Positions 38,401 to 49,154 of a stretch of 64,000 bases of DNA are shown here, piece by piece. The notes beneath the pieces were generated by a model. The model did no database searches and was not told the DNA's origin. It saw only the letters and a list, made by a program, of their open reading frames with translations. This DNA comes from Hansfordia pulvinata (lineage: Eukaryota > Ascomycota > Sordariomycetes > Xylariales). Position 1 is the stretch's first letter, and every line of letters starts with the position of its first letter. A program made the translations under genes and the position numbers. The stretch covers positions 2,542,001 through 2,606,000 of the forward strand of contig BJKQ01000005.1 of NCBI GenBank assembly GCA_006538405.1, written 5' to 3'.

Positions 38401-39621
38401 CATCACGAGTGTACACGTACGAGCACACGCAACGCAGCGACCTGGGGGCGGGTAATAATAAGACTCAACGAATAGCGTCAGTATTATCAATGACTGCCCC
38501 TCAGCCGACCCGGGCTGTGCTTGTCTCCTGGAACTGGCTCGGTAGGACTTTTCCGTGGTGGTCAGTGACCCCGGCCAAGCACAGCTCAGTGGAGCGGCAG
38601 GCCCCTTGCACATCTCACGAAAACTCGCACACGCAAGTCGTGTGAAGATGGACCTCCAAGTACGGAATAGGATGCAAAGTCTTCCAATACTCTGGACAAT
38701 CGAGTATTCTACACTCTGGAAAAAGGAGCCAGGGACATCCGACTGGCCACCAAGATCACTAGTATCTTTGCACACTGATTTTGGCATGTCAGTGATCCGG
38801 TCGTATCGGCGCGCGGCTTGCAAATGACGGCTTGCGATTGCTGTACTCGTGCGTGAAGACGAAGAAGCACGGGCCAGTATCGATAGTCCACAGTCTAATA
38901 AGCCTCGACAGGGTCTACGAATACCCAGGGGCCCGGGCACCAGGGCAGCGCTTAGGAAAGAAGACGGGGAAGAAGCCGCCGCCGAACGGCCCCCGCTCTC
39001 CGACTCAGCCCTGCGTGAATTGCCTCAGCTGGTCAGCTCGCATGAAGCAGCGGGGCTTTGACTGGCTCCAGGGCGTCGAGCTGTATAGGGTAGAGCCACT
39101 GATCAGCGCCGAGGCTGCCTCTTCGAGCCACGAGCCACAGGCCCTCGACCACATTGATGAGAAGCAGGGCTGCCCTGTGGGGGTTGATCGTGAGATTCCC
39201 CAGTCAGGCCAAGGGGCCTCAGCCCATCGCGGTGAAGCGACGGCCCCGATGCCCGGCCGAGTCCCGCAGAGGGTGAGATGGGCCTTGCGGAGACTCGAAG
39301 GGGGCGCATTGGGCCGTGCACTCCCTACTCGTCCATGCTTCATCCCGAGGCAACTGAGATTTACGCAGGGAGACAGACCGTTGTGAGCAGGCGTGGACCC
39401 CCAGACAGACACACATCGACTTGGCAACCAGACGACGACGGTGAAGAGCGAGGCAGGTTGGGGGGTGGTAATCTTTGGTATATAAAGACCCGGGAGGACC
39501 GCCACGATCAGACAACACGAGCTTCTCATCCCATCACTCTCCGCCGTCTTCACACAACAACACGCACCCACTTCATAATACCCCCTCTCCCGTCCACCAA
39601 CTCCACAACCTCCCTCCCAAG
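35435..39621. other. Intergenic gap between UFD2 and the cysteine-rich peptide gene
   Basis: About 4.2 kb holding two divergent promoters. One TACTCGTA octamer at 37325-37332 overlaps a TATAAAA word. No open frame here has a recognisable family, signal peptide or credible splice chain. Confidence 0.45.
39479..39486 (+). promoter_or_regulatory. TATA box of the cysteine-rich peptide gene
   Basis: A perfect TATATAAA lies 136 bases upstream of the peptide start codon. The stretch between is C/T-rich and suits a short 5' leader. A strong TATA box fits a regulated, highly expressed secreted product, which is inference. Confidence 0.6.
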
Positions 39622-40081
39622 ATGCGCTTCTTCGCCTTCGTCGCCGCCCTCGCTGCCGCCAGCACCGCCGCCGCCAGCCCCGCTGGTGTAAGCCCGGCCG
39701 AGTCCCTGCAGAGTGAGCACCCTTCCCCCCCTCTTTCCTCTCCCTAGACCCCTTTGAGAGCGCGGACATGTTTTTGTCTTTCGGTCCCCCGTTCTAGCCA
39801 TGCCTTCATGGAAATTTTGTCAGTTTTGAGTGTTAACACACATGGTGCGCCCCGCCCTTCCCAGGCCGCAACCTCGCGTTTGTTCGCCGCGCCTGCGACT
39901 GCGACGGCGTCACCAACTGCTGCATCAACGACTGCGGCCTCGACGAGAACTGCTGCAACACCACCTGGTAGGTTTTTGTTCTTCCCCTTTTTTGATGCGT
40001 CTCGCCAAACCTTCCGGAGCAAATCGAGCTAACAGAGACGATAGCATTGACCGCTTCCCCGACTGCGTCAACGCCTGCTAA
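39622..40081 (+). CDS. Small secreted ten-cysteine peptide precursor with dibasic processing site
   Basis: Three exons (39622-39712, 39865-39967, 40045-40081) join in phase to 76 residues. Residues 1-19 are a clear signal peptide (MRFFAFVAALAAASTAAAS). A short propeptide ends in VRR (residues 37-39), a Kex2-type dibasic site. The remaining 37 residues contain ten cysteines in the pattern C-x-C-x5-CC-x3-C-x5-CC-x3-C-x6-C-x3-C and end on the last Cys. Five disulfides are possible. The CC-x3-C element occurs twice, suggesting an internal repeat. The mature part is acidic and carries one N-glycosylation sequon (NTT). The layout is that of fungal effectors, antimicrobial peptides or signalling peptides, but I do not recognise the family and assign no activity. 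The second intron falls inside a cysteine codon. A TATA box lies 136 bases upstream. Confidence 0.85.
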
Positions 40082-40617
40082 GCAGCCAGCTCCGCGAGGG
40101 CGGGCTGGCAGACTTCTACACTATTTTATATCTATATATTTTCACGATTTACGGACAATGGCATTATGACATCTGCGCGACGCACGCAGGGAGGATGAGG
40201 GAGAATAAGAGCTTCAATTCTTAAAAGAACGCAAATATATATACCTATATCCCTTATTCAGACTCGGCCGAGCGGCGCGTTTGTTCCCGCTCGGCGCAAG
40301 GAGAATACCAAAAGATCGTGAGGCGTACGAGACCCCCACCCCATTCTCGATTTTTTTTTCTTTGGTCACGGTTCAGTCATCTCAGTGACGGGCCTAGGCT
40401 AGGTTCTCGCGCCCCAGCCGATCGTGCCGCTCCAGCCTAGTTTCACATAGGACGCCCGCGAAACCGAGGTCCTCGGCTTGCTCAAGTGCGTCCCTTTTTT
40501 CTCCCGCGCTTGGCTCTCTCTCTCTCTCTCTCTTTCTTGAGGGCGCTCTTTTCGCCTGCGTCTCCCGTCCTCATCGCACCGAAGACTTATTATTTTTTTT
40601 ATTTGTTTTTTATTTTT
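40082..40617. other. 3' regions of two convergent secreted-protein genes
   Basis: Tail-to-tail spacer of about 0.5 kb. It is AT-rich with TATATATA-type words after the plus-strand stop, a CT microsatellite at 40514-40533 and T-rich tracts near 40590-40620. This fits polyadenylation regions for both genes. Confidence 0.55.
40514..40533. repeat. CT dinucleotide microsatellite
   Basis: About ten tandem CT units in the spacer between the two small secreted-protein genes. Confidence 0.9.
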
Positions 40618-41081
40618 TCAAGCAATGTAGCTCCGGGCTATCTTCGCGGACCTCTTTTGCTGGGAAGAGGGCCATACGACATTTCCTATCTTCCAAGCGG
40701 CCGACTCCAACCTGGTCTGGTCTGTGCAGATGTACCCGTGGCCGATGTGGTGGCTCGGGCGGCCCCCGCAGTTTTTGCAGGCCTCCTTCCACCACTGGAT
40801 CGCCGTGTCCTGAGTGTAGGAGTTCCAATATGTCAGGCGGTCACCAATTGAGATGCTGCGTGTTTTTTCCCCCACCTCAATGTCAGCTTTGATCGTGTTC
40901 CGCCTGGGAATGGGATGGGTGTTTGGGTTTTCCGGGCCCCCCTCCGTCCCGGCAGTGCGGCAACTTTTGCTTACCTTTGGCCTTGCCGAAAAGTAGACGC
41001 GTCCCACCAAGTCTCCGCGGTAACACTGCCGACCCAAAGGGGGGACAGCAGGTAGAGTGCCGCCACCAAGTTGGCCTTCAT
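40618..41081 (-). CDS. Small secreted protein, unknown family
   Basis: Two exons, 41081-40975 and 40903-40618, join in phase to 130 residues. The N-terminus, KANLVAALYLLSPLWVGSVTA (residues 2-22), is a convincing signal peptide. It is followed by a mature part starting ETWWDASTF. The intron has a GTAAGC donor and a CCCAG acceptor. After the junction come QRRNTIKADIEVGE, DRLTYWNSYTQDTAIQWWKEACKNC and a HIGHGYIC stretch, for three cysteines in all. It is rich in Trp and Tyr and has a basic C-terminus. A dibasic RR at 36-37 could be a processing site. I do not recognise the family. It faces the ten-cysteine peptide gene tail to tail. No membrane segment follows the signal peptide, so secretion or cell-wall location is the likely fate. 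Confidence 0.75.
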
Positions 41082-44000
41082 CTTCGCAGGTACCTAGGAT
41101 TGGGTTTGTGGTTTGAGGGTGGAAACGCGCCCGGTGGGGGAGTCGAGATGTTGTGTTGGCCTGGCTGGTTGGGCAAGAACGGGAGGCAGCAAGTGATGAG
41201 CAGTGAGTGTTCTGAAAGTCTGAAAGTCTGGAGTGCCAAGGTTGGAGCGGGATGTCTTGTCGTCGGGGGCCATGGCAGACTATTTATTCGGCCGGAAGGG
41301 GGCCCATGTGTTGTTATTCGAAGCTATCCCGAAGTCTTACGTGCGGTAAAAACCAAGTGCCGGCCTCAGGCATCTCACTCGGCGTTCAGTCGCATCTCGA
41401 CTACAAAATTCGCGCAGCCCGAGGCGATGATTCGGTCATGAACCAGGGTGCCGTGGTCGGGGTTCTGCTCCAAGCTGAAGCCAGCGGCGAAATCGACGTG
41501 CGCTCGGCTTTATATCTGCGCGCCAGCAGGGGAAGAGAAAAGGTGGCGACATCCACGTCTCACTCGCATACCAGACTTACAGGCGGTGGCAACGTCTTGT
41601 GGGCTGAAGATCCTCAGACCCCCTCGGGCTGGGAGAGGGCTTGTAGTGCCGTGTCGTTGTGGCCTGAAAGTGACTGGCCTTTTGGATATGAAGGTCATCT
41701 ATCCTCAGTTGCTCTCGCTACAGCGGCGTCACGGTGTTAGACTCGCGGGTCAGTGCCGCAGGTTTTGATACATAAAGATTCCAAGCAGGCCGCCGCAGTG
41801 GTCAGCTTACCGCAGACGAGGCTTACGGGCGATAGGCTTACGTGCGATGGAGCGGGCCGGTGAACTCAGACGGCAAGTCAAGTAGAGGCCCAGGGCGGTC
41901 CAGGCCAGCCCTGCTTCCGGGGTCCATGGACATGGACTGCCGAATTACCTAAGAGAATGAGGGCAGAAGGCAAGGGGAGGTGCAAGCGATCAAAGGTGGC
42001 GATCCTGGGATTTGCCACTCGCAAAGAGACGCCCTCGTGATCCGTTACCGCTATTGTCGTAGTGTACCTAACGTTTTGTTCTGCTCCCTCTCTCGTATCG
42101 TATACTGAACAGCAGGCATTGATAGGGTCATGCCGCAAACCCGGGCACTGTGGGTTTGGCCTTGGCGAGGTTGTGGGGGAGCGGAAAAGGCCGCACGGCG
42201 GGTTTCTGGGGAAGCTTGTCTGTCTCCCCGTATTCAGGGTCGAGGCTCGCTAATGCGTATCTAGAGTCTGTTTATAGACACAGAAAAGCATGCCGTGTCT
42301 GCAGTCAGTTCGTGATGGCCCCGATGTGATGTCAGCTGGCCCTCTCCGCAAGTCGCCCACGACAACAGACTGGAGCGTGACTGCGGTCCATCATATGTCT
42401 TCCTTGAGAGTCGACGACGTGAAGCCACACGCGCCAGCTCGTGTTGTCGAATACGAAGCGTTGCGGTTGCCCGATGGGCCATGGCCACATGCAGGTTGAA
42501 CGAGACTCGTTGAACACGAAGGCCGCTCTTCGGGGCCACACTGAGCTGTATCGCGTTGAGTCTTTTCTCCGTCAAGCCCGCGTTCACAGCTCAGACTGTG
42601 TCGACTTCGCAGCCGAACAACAAGAGCCTTGGAGCCATTCGCCATTCTGGGGGACATGGCGGTGTCAACGTTGTATTCCATACACCCTCCTCTCCCACGG
42701 CAATCGTGACAGCCGCTCTTCGTTCAGTCAGATGGAATCTCGAGGTACAGCCCGGCTTAGCTTGTAGTCAGCGATCGCAAATCAACGAGCAGAGCAGTGA
42801 GATAGATACAACACGACAACACCTTGACGCCTGGAGGCTGCCCTTGTGCGACCCCGGAAGACTAAACACCCGCTGCCGGCAGCCACAGCGTTGAGCGACG
42901 TTGGCCTTTGTCGTCACCGGCGGGCGGGCTGCGAGCGAGCGTGGGCGGCCAGTCTCACAAGCCAAACCCAACTCCCTCCCTCGTGTTTGCGCCGATAAGA
43001 ATAGCGCTGCTGCAGGTCGAAGGGTAACATCATCGGCTGGGACCCCTGCAACTGCAGCACGCACGAGTACGAGTACAGCTGCGTCGGGACACGGCAGCCC
43101 GGGAGCAGACCAACAAGCAGGGGGACGGCCACTCTTTGTCCACCGCTGCAGCCGCAAGTCGTCCGCGGACTACTCGTATAAGTTCAGTTGGCTGTGATGG
43201 ACGACAACAATGACGACAGCAAATAGACAGAAGGCTCTTGCTGGAGGAGGGCACGGGCGTGGCGTCATATTCCCCTCGACGCTCCGCCGTCGTTCACCCA
43301 TCAAACCCGCCTCCCTCCAGACTCGACCGTCCAGCGGCTACTGGTGACACAGGGCCAGGCCCAGGAAACACACGATTCCGCGACAGTACCACGCGGGGGT
43401 TGCAACGTTTCGCGTACGGGCCGAGCTCATTGGCAGGACGGAGGAGGGAGGGGGATCGGGGTCTGTCTTGTGTGTCGCATCCTGCAAGGCCACAGCTGGC
43501 CTCTGCCGTGGGCGAGGGGCGACGTTGCTGGCGGGCAGTGCCGTGTCTGTGCCTGAAGCAAACGCCGATCTTACTCACGATGGTGACAGGCCTGGCAGGC
43601 AAGCAGACGGGCAGACGGGCAGACAGGGGCGGGGGAGGGGACATCATGTCATCGGCCCGTCGTCCTTCATCCCCGTACCGACAAACGCCACGCTTCTTTC
43701 CCTTTTCCGCGCGCGCTCTGGAGGGAGGGAGGGAGGGACGAATAGATGTGCCTGTACTCGTACGGGTGGGTGATGAGTATGAGTACCTTACTCGTACTCG
43801 CAGGTTCTGCAGTCTCGATCTTGATTTGATCTCGACAAGGGCCCTTGTCCGGACTGACCGCCCGCCGCACGGGTCAAAAGAAATCATGGCGGGGGTGCCC
43901 CTGCAACGTCATCCGGCCGGTTGGACCGTCAGGGCCCGTCTTCTGTCTTCTGTTGCTCCGTTGGCAGCGGCCAGGTCCGTCCCCTACTCGTACGAGAAAC

Positions 44001-45251
44001 TCGCACTGCAGAACTCGTCAGCTTTTCTCTCTTCTTCCCAAACATGACGGTGAATTCAGGCTGTGTTTGCCGTGTATCCCGGCTGCATCCATGGGGCCAC
44101 TGGGGCAGATCAAGGGGCCTCAACCTGCCTCCGGCCTGGGGTAGGGCGGATAACGTACGCCCTCTGCATTCCCAGACATGGCGGCTGGCTCGGTAGGTCA
44201 CAGGGCCGACGCACGCACGTACGTGCTGCTCAGCCCATTGTGATGAGAAATCGGATTCGACAAGTTCCCCTGCTTCTCTGCGAGGCCCAGTCGAGCGTCG
44301 AGTCGAGTCGAGTCGAGTCGAGTGGTCCGCGTCCGCGTCTGTCTGGGGCGCCGATTCGCGGGCGCCCAGCCAAGTTGGCGGCTGGCTGCAGCGGCACCCC
44401 CTTTTCTTTTTTTTTTCCCTGGTCGCCCTGGGCTTGCCGCGAGTGTCGTGTCTTCTTCTCGGACGGGTGTGTCACCGCTTCTCGAATTCTCCCATAGGAG
44501 GGAGGGGAGGGGGAGACGGCCGTCCGCGCTGCCGGGTCGGCAACGCGCATTCGAGCCTTGTGCGACGACAATGGGCCGCCGCGCCACAGCCGTCGGATAT
44601 TCGACTTGGCCCTTCGGGTCGGGCTGGCAGGCCAGGGCCTCACACTCTGCGCTCGCCGCTGTCTGTCTGTGAACCCGCCGACTCGTGTTCATACCTCGCT
44701 CGGTTTTCCCACCCTTCCGCCGTCCTCATCCACTCCTTGCCGTCTTTGGTCCTCTGTGCAAACCCCCAAACAACCCGCCCCCCCAACGCCATGTGATGCG
44801 GTTTGCTTCGATATGAGCCTGGGTCCCGATGCTGCCAGCCGCTGCAGCATGACCGCCGAGTTGCGTATTGGGCCTCGTCTTCGTTGGTAGCACGAGCTGC
44901 GACTTGCTGGAGCCGCCGGCGCATACAAGAGCGTGCCGGCGTGCAAGCCCCCGAGGTACGGGTCATCACCCCCCCCTTCCTTTCCTCGTCACATTTTCGC
45001 CCTTGTTGTTGTTGTTGCTGCTGCCGCTGTTGTTTTCCTCCCAAGTTTGTCGCCGTCGCAGATCGCGCCTCTTCCAAAGTCGCAGCGTGGCGTCCGTATC
45101 ACAAGCCGCCCTTGCTTGGTCTTGTCGACGATTCTGCAGCACGGGAGATATCCGTTAACAAACACGAACATCTTGCAGCAGCTCTGCAGTGACGACTTCC
45201 GGGCGCGCCAACAGCAGCAGGATAGGATACACACGGATAGGGGCCCTTGGC
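41082..45251. other. Intergenic gap with clustered TACTCGTA octamers
   Basis: About 4.2 kb without a supported gene. TACTCGTA octamers lie at 43068, 43171, 43755, 43789 and 43985. The last begins a ten-base palindrome, CTCGTACGAG, at 43987-43996. A TCGAG microsatellite sits at 44297-44322. The stretch 44800-45250 may hold unrecognised 5' exons of the following membrane-protein gene, whose start is uncertain. Open frames elsewhere overlap in several frames and have no motifs. Confidence 0.45.
44297..44322. repeat. TCGAG pentanucleotide microsatellite
   Basis: About five tandem TCGAG units, directly visible, noncoding. Confidence 0.92.
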
Positions 45252-47489
45252 ATGGGACCACGGAAGGATATGGGCCAGCGGGTGTCTCCACGGGAATATA
45301 ACCAAGGAGATCCCGCCTCGGTCGAGGACAGGACAGTCGAGCCGTGCCCATACACCCACGGCTGCTTCGACTGCTCACACTCACCTCCTCCCTCTCCGTC
45401 ACCCCTTATCAAGCCCAAAAGTGTATCCTCACCTGTTCGCGCCCCCATCCAACATCAAGTCCTCCCCAGGGACACCCACCCCGGACAGGAAGCCCCCTAC
45501 GGCCTGTCATCAGGAACCAAGGCCGCAATAGGCATCTGCTCGGCCGGGGCCCTGGTAGCAATCATGTTCCTAGTGGGCTTCCTTTACAGGCGCCGCCGGC
45601 GCCGGCGCTCCGGCTACCACTGGAGCCTCAACACGACGCCCTCACAGCAGCAGCACGAGGAAGAGGCCCAGAGCAAACCCCAGCAGCAGCCGCCACCATC
45701 ACCGCCGCAGTCGTCGTCGTCGCCGGCGTCGCCAGCAGGGGTAACGAGTACAGCCCCCACGGCCCCGCTGCCCATCCGCCAGCCCCCGTCACCACTGCAG
45801 CTGCAGGGGCCCTCGCCCCCTTCTCCACCAGCGGCAGGCCCATCACGCCGCCGGCCCGGCTGGGGGACCGCCGGTTCCTCGACACGGCGACCCGGCGCTA
45901 CCAGCAGCGGGAGCGGGAGCGGGACCGGCGGCGGCCCAGCTCCGGATCGACCCACCACAACCCACCGCCGTCGCTGCTGTCCAGCAGCAGCCCCTCGTCG
46001 CCGCCGGCGTCCCCGCTGTCGGGGGCGGGACTACTGCCTCCGCTACCCCCGCCGCTACCCCGCCGCCGGCAGCATCATCACCACCACCGCCGCCGTCGCC
46101 ATCGGGAGTAGCGGGGGGAGCCCGCCGGTGCCGCGGCGCTCGTACCACCGGCGCGGCGGGGCCGTGGTCGGGGTCGTCGGGGGCGCGGCGGCGGCCGCCG
46201 CCGAGAGCCTGCCGGGCACGCCCGTGTTCGCGCCGCCGGACGCGCGCCTGCCGCCCCTCGACACGGTGCTGGCCCTGGACCACACGGCAACGGGGCGGGG
46301 TCCCCGCGGCGACGGCAGCAGAGGGGCGCAGCACCACCGCCTGCCCAGCCTGGGCTCGTCCGGCGCAAGCTACCACGGCGAGCCGCACTCGCCGACCCGC
46401 GGCGGCGCGGGTACGATCCAGTCCATCTCGCCGCCGATCCCGCGCGCCCAGCAGGAGCCGGAGGGGCAGTCTCGCCATCCCCCTCCACCACTACTACCGC
46501 CCCTCCCTCGCCGTGGTCGTGGGACCAGCAGCAGCGACCGCGCCCGTCCCTGGAGCTCCGAGACCTGCTAGCAGCCGCTTCGCCGGCACCGGCATCGCCC
46601 CCGCCCCCGCCCCCTCCGCGCTCGCCGGCAAGGCCCGTCACGCCGCGCAGCCCGAGCAGCGCCCACAGCTTGCGCAGCGGCCGCCCGCGCGTCCTGCCCC
46701 TCCGCCGCCGGCGCCCCCGCCCCCGCCGCTGCTGCTGCTGTCACCGGCGGCGGGGGCAGCGCCGTCGCCGTCGGGCAGGGGCGGCACGAGAAGGGGTACA
46801 CCGGTGGGGTCGCCCCCTACGATCCTCGGCGGTGGCAGCCCTCTCGTGGCGATGGAGTGCTGCAGCAGCAGCAGGGGGAGCAGCGTTGGCGGCGAAGACG
46901 GCGACGGGGGTAGTGGCGGTGGAGGTGCCGGTCGACCCTCGTCGTGCTCGTCGTCGGTGTACAGCAATGGCGGCAATGGCGAGGACCCGTGGCGGCTCTC
47001 CGGCGCAGCGCGGACCACGACGACAGACAGGGGCCCAAGCCGGAGCCGCACCGCCGGCAGCAGCGGGACCGGCCCGTCGGCGGAGGAGCTGCGCGCGCTG
47101 ACCGAGTCGTACAGCCGCGAGACGGAGGCGGCGGCGGCGGCGGCGGCGCGGGAGCACCAGCGGCAGCGGCAGGGCGGGGTGCTGGATCGCGACGGGGGTC
47201 GGCGGCCCTCCGTCACCACCACCACCATGGGCGGCATCACCACCACCGGAGGAGGGGCGGCGGCGGCGACGGGAGCCAGTCTCTGGAGCGGTGTGGGCGG
47301 CGGCGGGCCCGGGGTGACGACGCCGCGGCGGCGCGAGTTTGGGAGTGGCGGCAGTGCGCGAAGCTCAAGGGAGAGGCAGGCCGGCGGGGAGGCGATGAGC
47401 TGAGAGCTGCTTCGGTGTCTGGGAGTCGCGGGGCGAGCGTGTCGTCTCTGTCGGACGTTGACCTGGAGAGGCTGGCGGGGACGTATTGA
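45252..47489 (+). CDS. Single-pass proline-rich membrane protein; model incomplete, frame changes
   Basis: Coding content is clear but the exon model is not. From the in-frame ATG at 45252 a short extracellular part leads to GLSSGTKAAIGICSAGALVAIMFLVGFLY and then a stop-transfer run of seven Arg. This is the usual start of fungal single-pass surface proteins with long disordered cytosolic tails. Further coding-like stretches lie in different frames: RPITPPARLGDRRFLDTATR (about 45840-45900), LPGTPVFAPPDARLPPLDTV (about 46200-46270), SLELRDLLAAASPAPASPP (about 46550-46610), SAEELRALTESYSRETEA (about 47080-47130) and SSLSDVDLERLAGTY ending at 47489. Some changes could be introns (for example GTACGAT to GGGGCAG, about 46411-46469). 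Others leave no room for one, so missing bases or decay are possible. N-terminal exons upstream are likely. The family is not named; function unknown. Confidence 0.45.
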
Positions 47490-47922
47490 GGGCGGAGGCA
47501 CAGCAAGGCGAGAAGGGAGGTAATCGGCACGGTCACGAAACGAGGTACCTATAGAGGCTGTTCAGGGTACAACATCAAAGGTACTGATGGGACAGTAGAG
47601 CGGCATGGCGCAGGGCATCTCACTCGGGATACATTAAATCGAGGAAGCGGCGAGTCATCAATTCTGCTGTGCCGTACTTTGTATGCTCATAGGTGGTAAT
47701 ACCTGCCCCGGGCCTGGCACTGGCTTTAACCCGTATAATCTGAATAAGAGACACATATCCATGTAACAGACATATCGAAGCAGTGAAGCCGTCTGATGTA
47801 CGTCTTGAAGGTTCTCGCACGCGGCTGTTGAATGTTCCACCCCTTCATGTTGACATCCACGCTGCCCCGTGGACGCCCCGACATTCTCGCCATTTCTTTC
47901 AGTATCCCCGCCTCGACTCATC
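47490..47922. other. Spacer between convergent genes
   Basis: Space between the stop of the proline-rich membrane gene and the stop of the reductase gene, which face each other. I see nothing in it except plausible 3' untranslated sequence. Confidence 0.5.
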
Positions 47923-49154
47923 TCACGCGCCGCCCAGCCCGCCAACCTCCTGCAGGCTCCTCAGCGTGTCCACCACGCTCTTCTCGAACGGCGTCCACTC
48001 GATGCCCAGCTCCCGGGTGGCCCGCGCGTTGTCGAACCCGGGGACCGCCGGGCCCGCGCCGTCGCCACCCTCCGCCTCCGGGTACCCGCCGCCGGGGACT
48101 TCGGGGCCGGGCAGCCTGGCCCGGAGGTCCGGGAAGTGGGCGCGGGCGTGCTCGACGATCTCGCGGTTGCTGAACCGCCCGCCGACGACGAAGAACCGCC
48201 TGCCGCCCGCCGCGGGCCTCTCCATGGCCTCGACGTGGGCGCGCGCGGCGTCCCGCACGTCAACCCAGAAGAAGACGCCCGTCGGCGGGATCGCGCCCTC
48301 CGCCGCCCACTTTCCGCTCGCGGCGTCGACGAAGCGCGCGTTGCTCGTGTTGATGGCCGCCAGCGAGCCGAGGTGGTGCGCCACGGGGCCCGTGACCAGC
48401 GGCGGGCAGATCGTGGCGAGATCGAAGCCGCCGGGGGCGGTCCCCTTTCCCTCCTCGTCGCGCCGCGCGACAAAGTCCCAGGCGGCCCGCTCGGCCAGCG
48501 TCTTGGAGGCGCGGTACGTATCGACCTTGGAGCCCCGCAGGCCGTCCTCGTAGGTGACGGGGTTCCAGTCGGCCTCGCTGAAGGTCTTGGAGGGGTCCCG
48601 CAGGCCCGCGTCGGACAGGATGGCGGCGAAGGAGCTGGTCACGACGACGCGGCGGACCGACGGCGCGTGCCGCTGGACGGCGCGGAGCAGCGCGTTGGTG
48701 CCGTTGATGGCCGGGTCCAGCACCTCGGTCTTGGGGTCCGTGAAGCTGTAGTGGAACGGCGACGCCGTGTGCTGCACGTAGTCGAGGCCGGGCGTCTGCG
48801 AGACGACGTCGTCGAACGCGTCGGGCGCCGCGATGTCCGGCACGATGACGACCGTCAGCTTCGCGCCCGGGTGCGCCGCGCGGATCTGCGACGCCTTCTC
48901 CTCGGACCGCACCGTCGTCACCACCTCGTGGCCTCGCTGCAGCAGAAGGTCGAGGACGTGTGCTGCGGGGCTGTCAGCTGTAGAAAAGGGGGCGAGGGAG
49001 AGAGAGAAGGGGGGGGAAGGTCAAGTACCGGCGATGAAGCCTGAACCACCTGCAACGATCAGTCGTGTCAGCTTCTTGGTGCAATAGTCTTTATTTGGGG
49101 GGGGGGGGGTCAATTGGGGTGGCTTGACGAACCTGTCAAGAGAACCTTGCCCAT
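47923..49154 (-). CDS. NAD(P)-dependent reductase, extended SDR of the GRE2/dihydroflavonol-reductase type
   Basis: Extended short-chain dehydrogenase with Rossmann fold, expected in the cytosol, reducing aldehydes or ketones with NADPH. Exons 49154-49133 (22 nt), 49049-49029 (21 nt) and 48962-47923 join in phase to 360 residues. The two microexons and the first bases of exon 3 encode MGKVLLTGGSGFIAAHVLD, which contains the glycine-rich nucleotide motif; without them the motif is missing. VTTVRSEEKA follows, with R32 typical of NADPH preference. Then come the active-site Ser (RRVVVTSSFAA, near 124), Tyr164 and Lys168 in YRASK, and the substrate-side CPPLVTGP. The length matches GRE2 (methylglyoxal/isovaleraldehyde reductase) and fungal ketoreductases. 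The exact substrate is not determined. A TATA-like box lies about 160 bases upstream. Intron 1 contains a long C run on this strand (G run on the plus strand, about 49097-49109). Confidence 0.9.
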
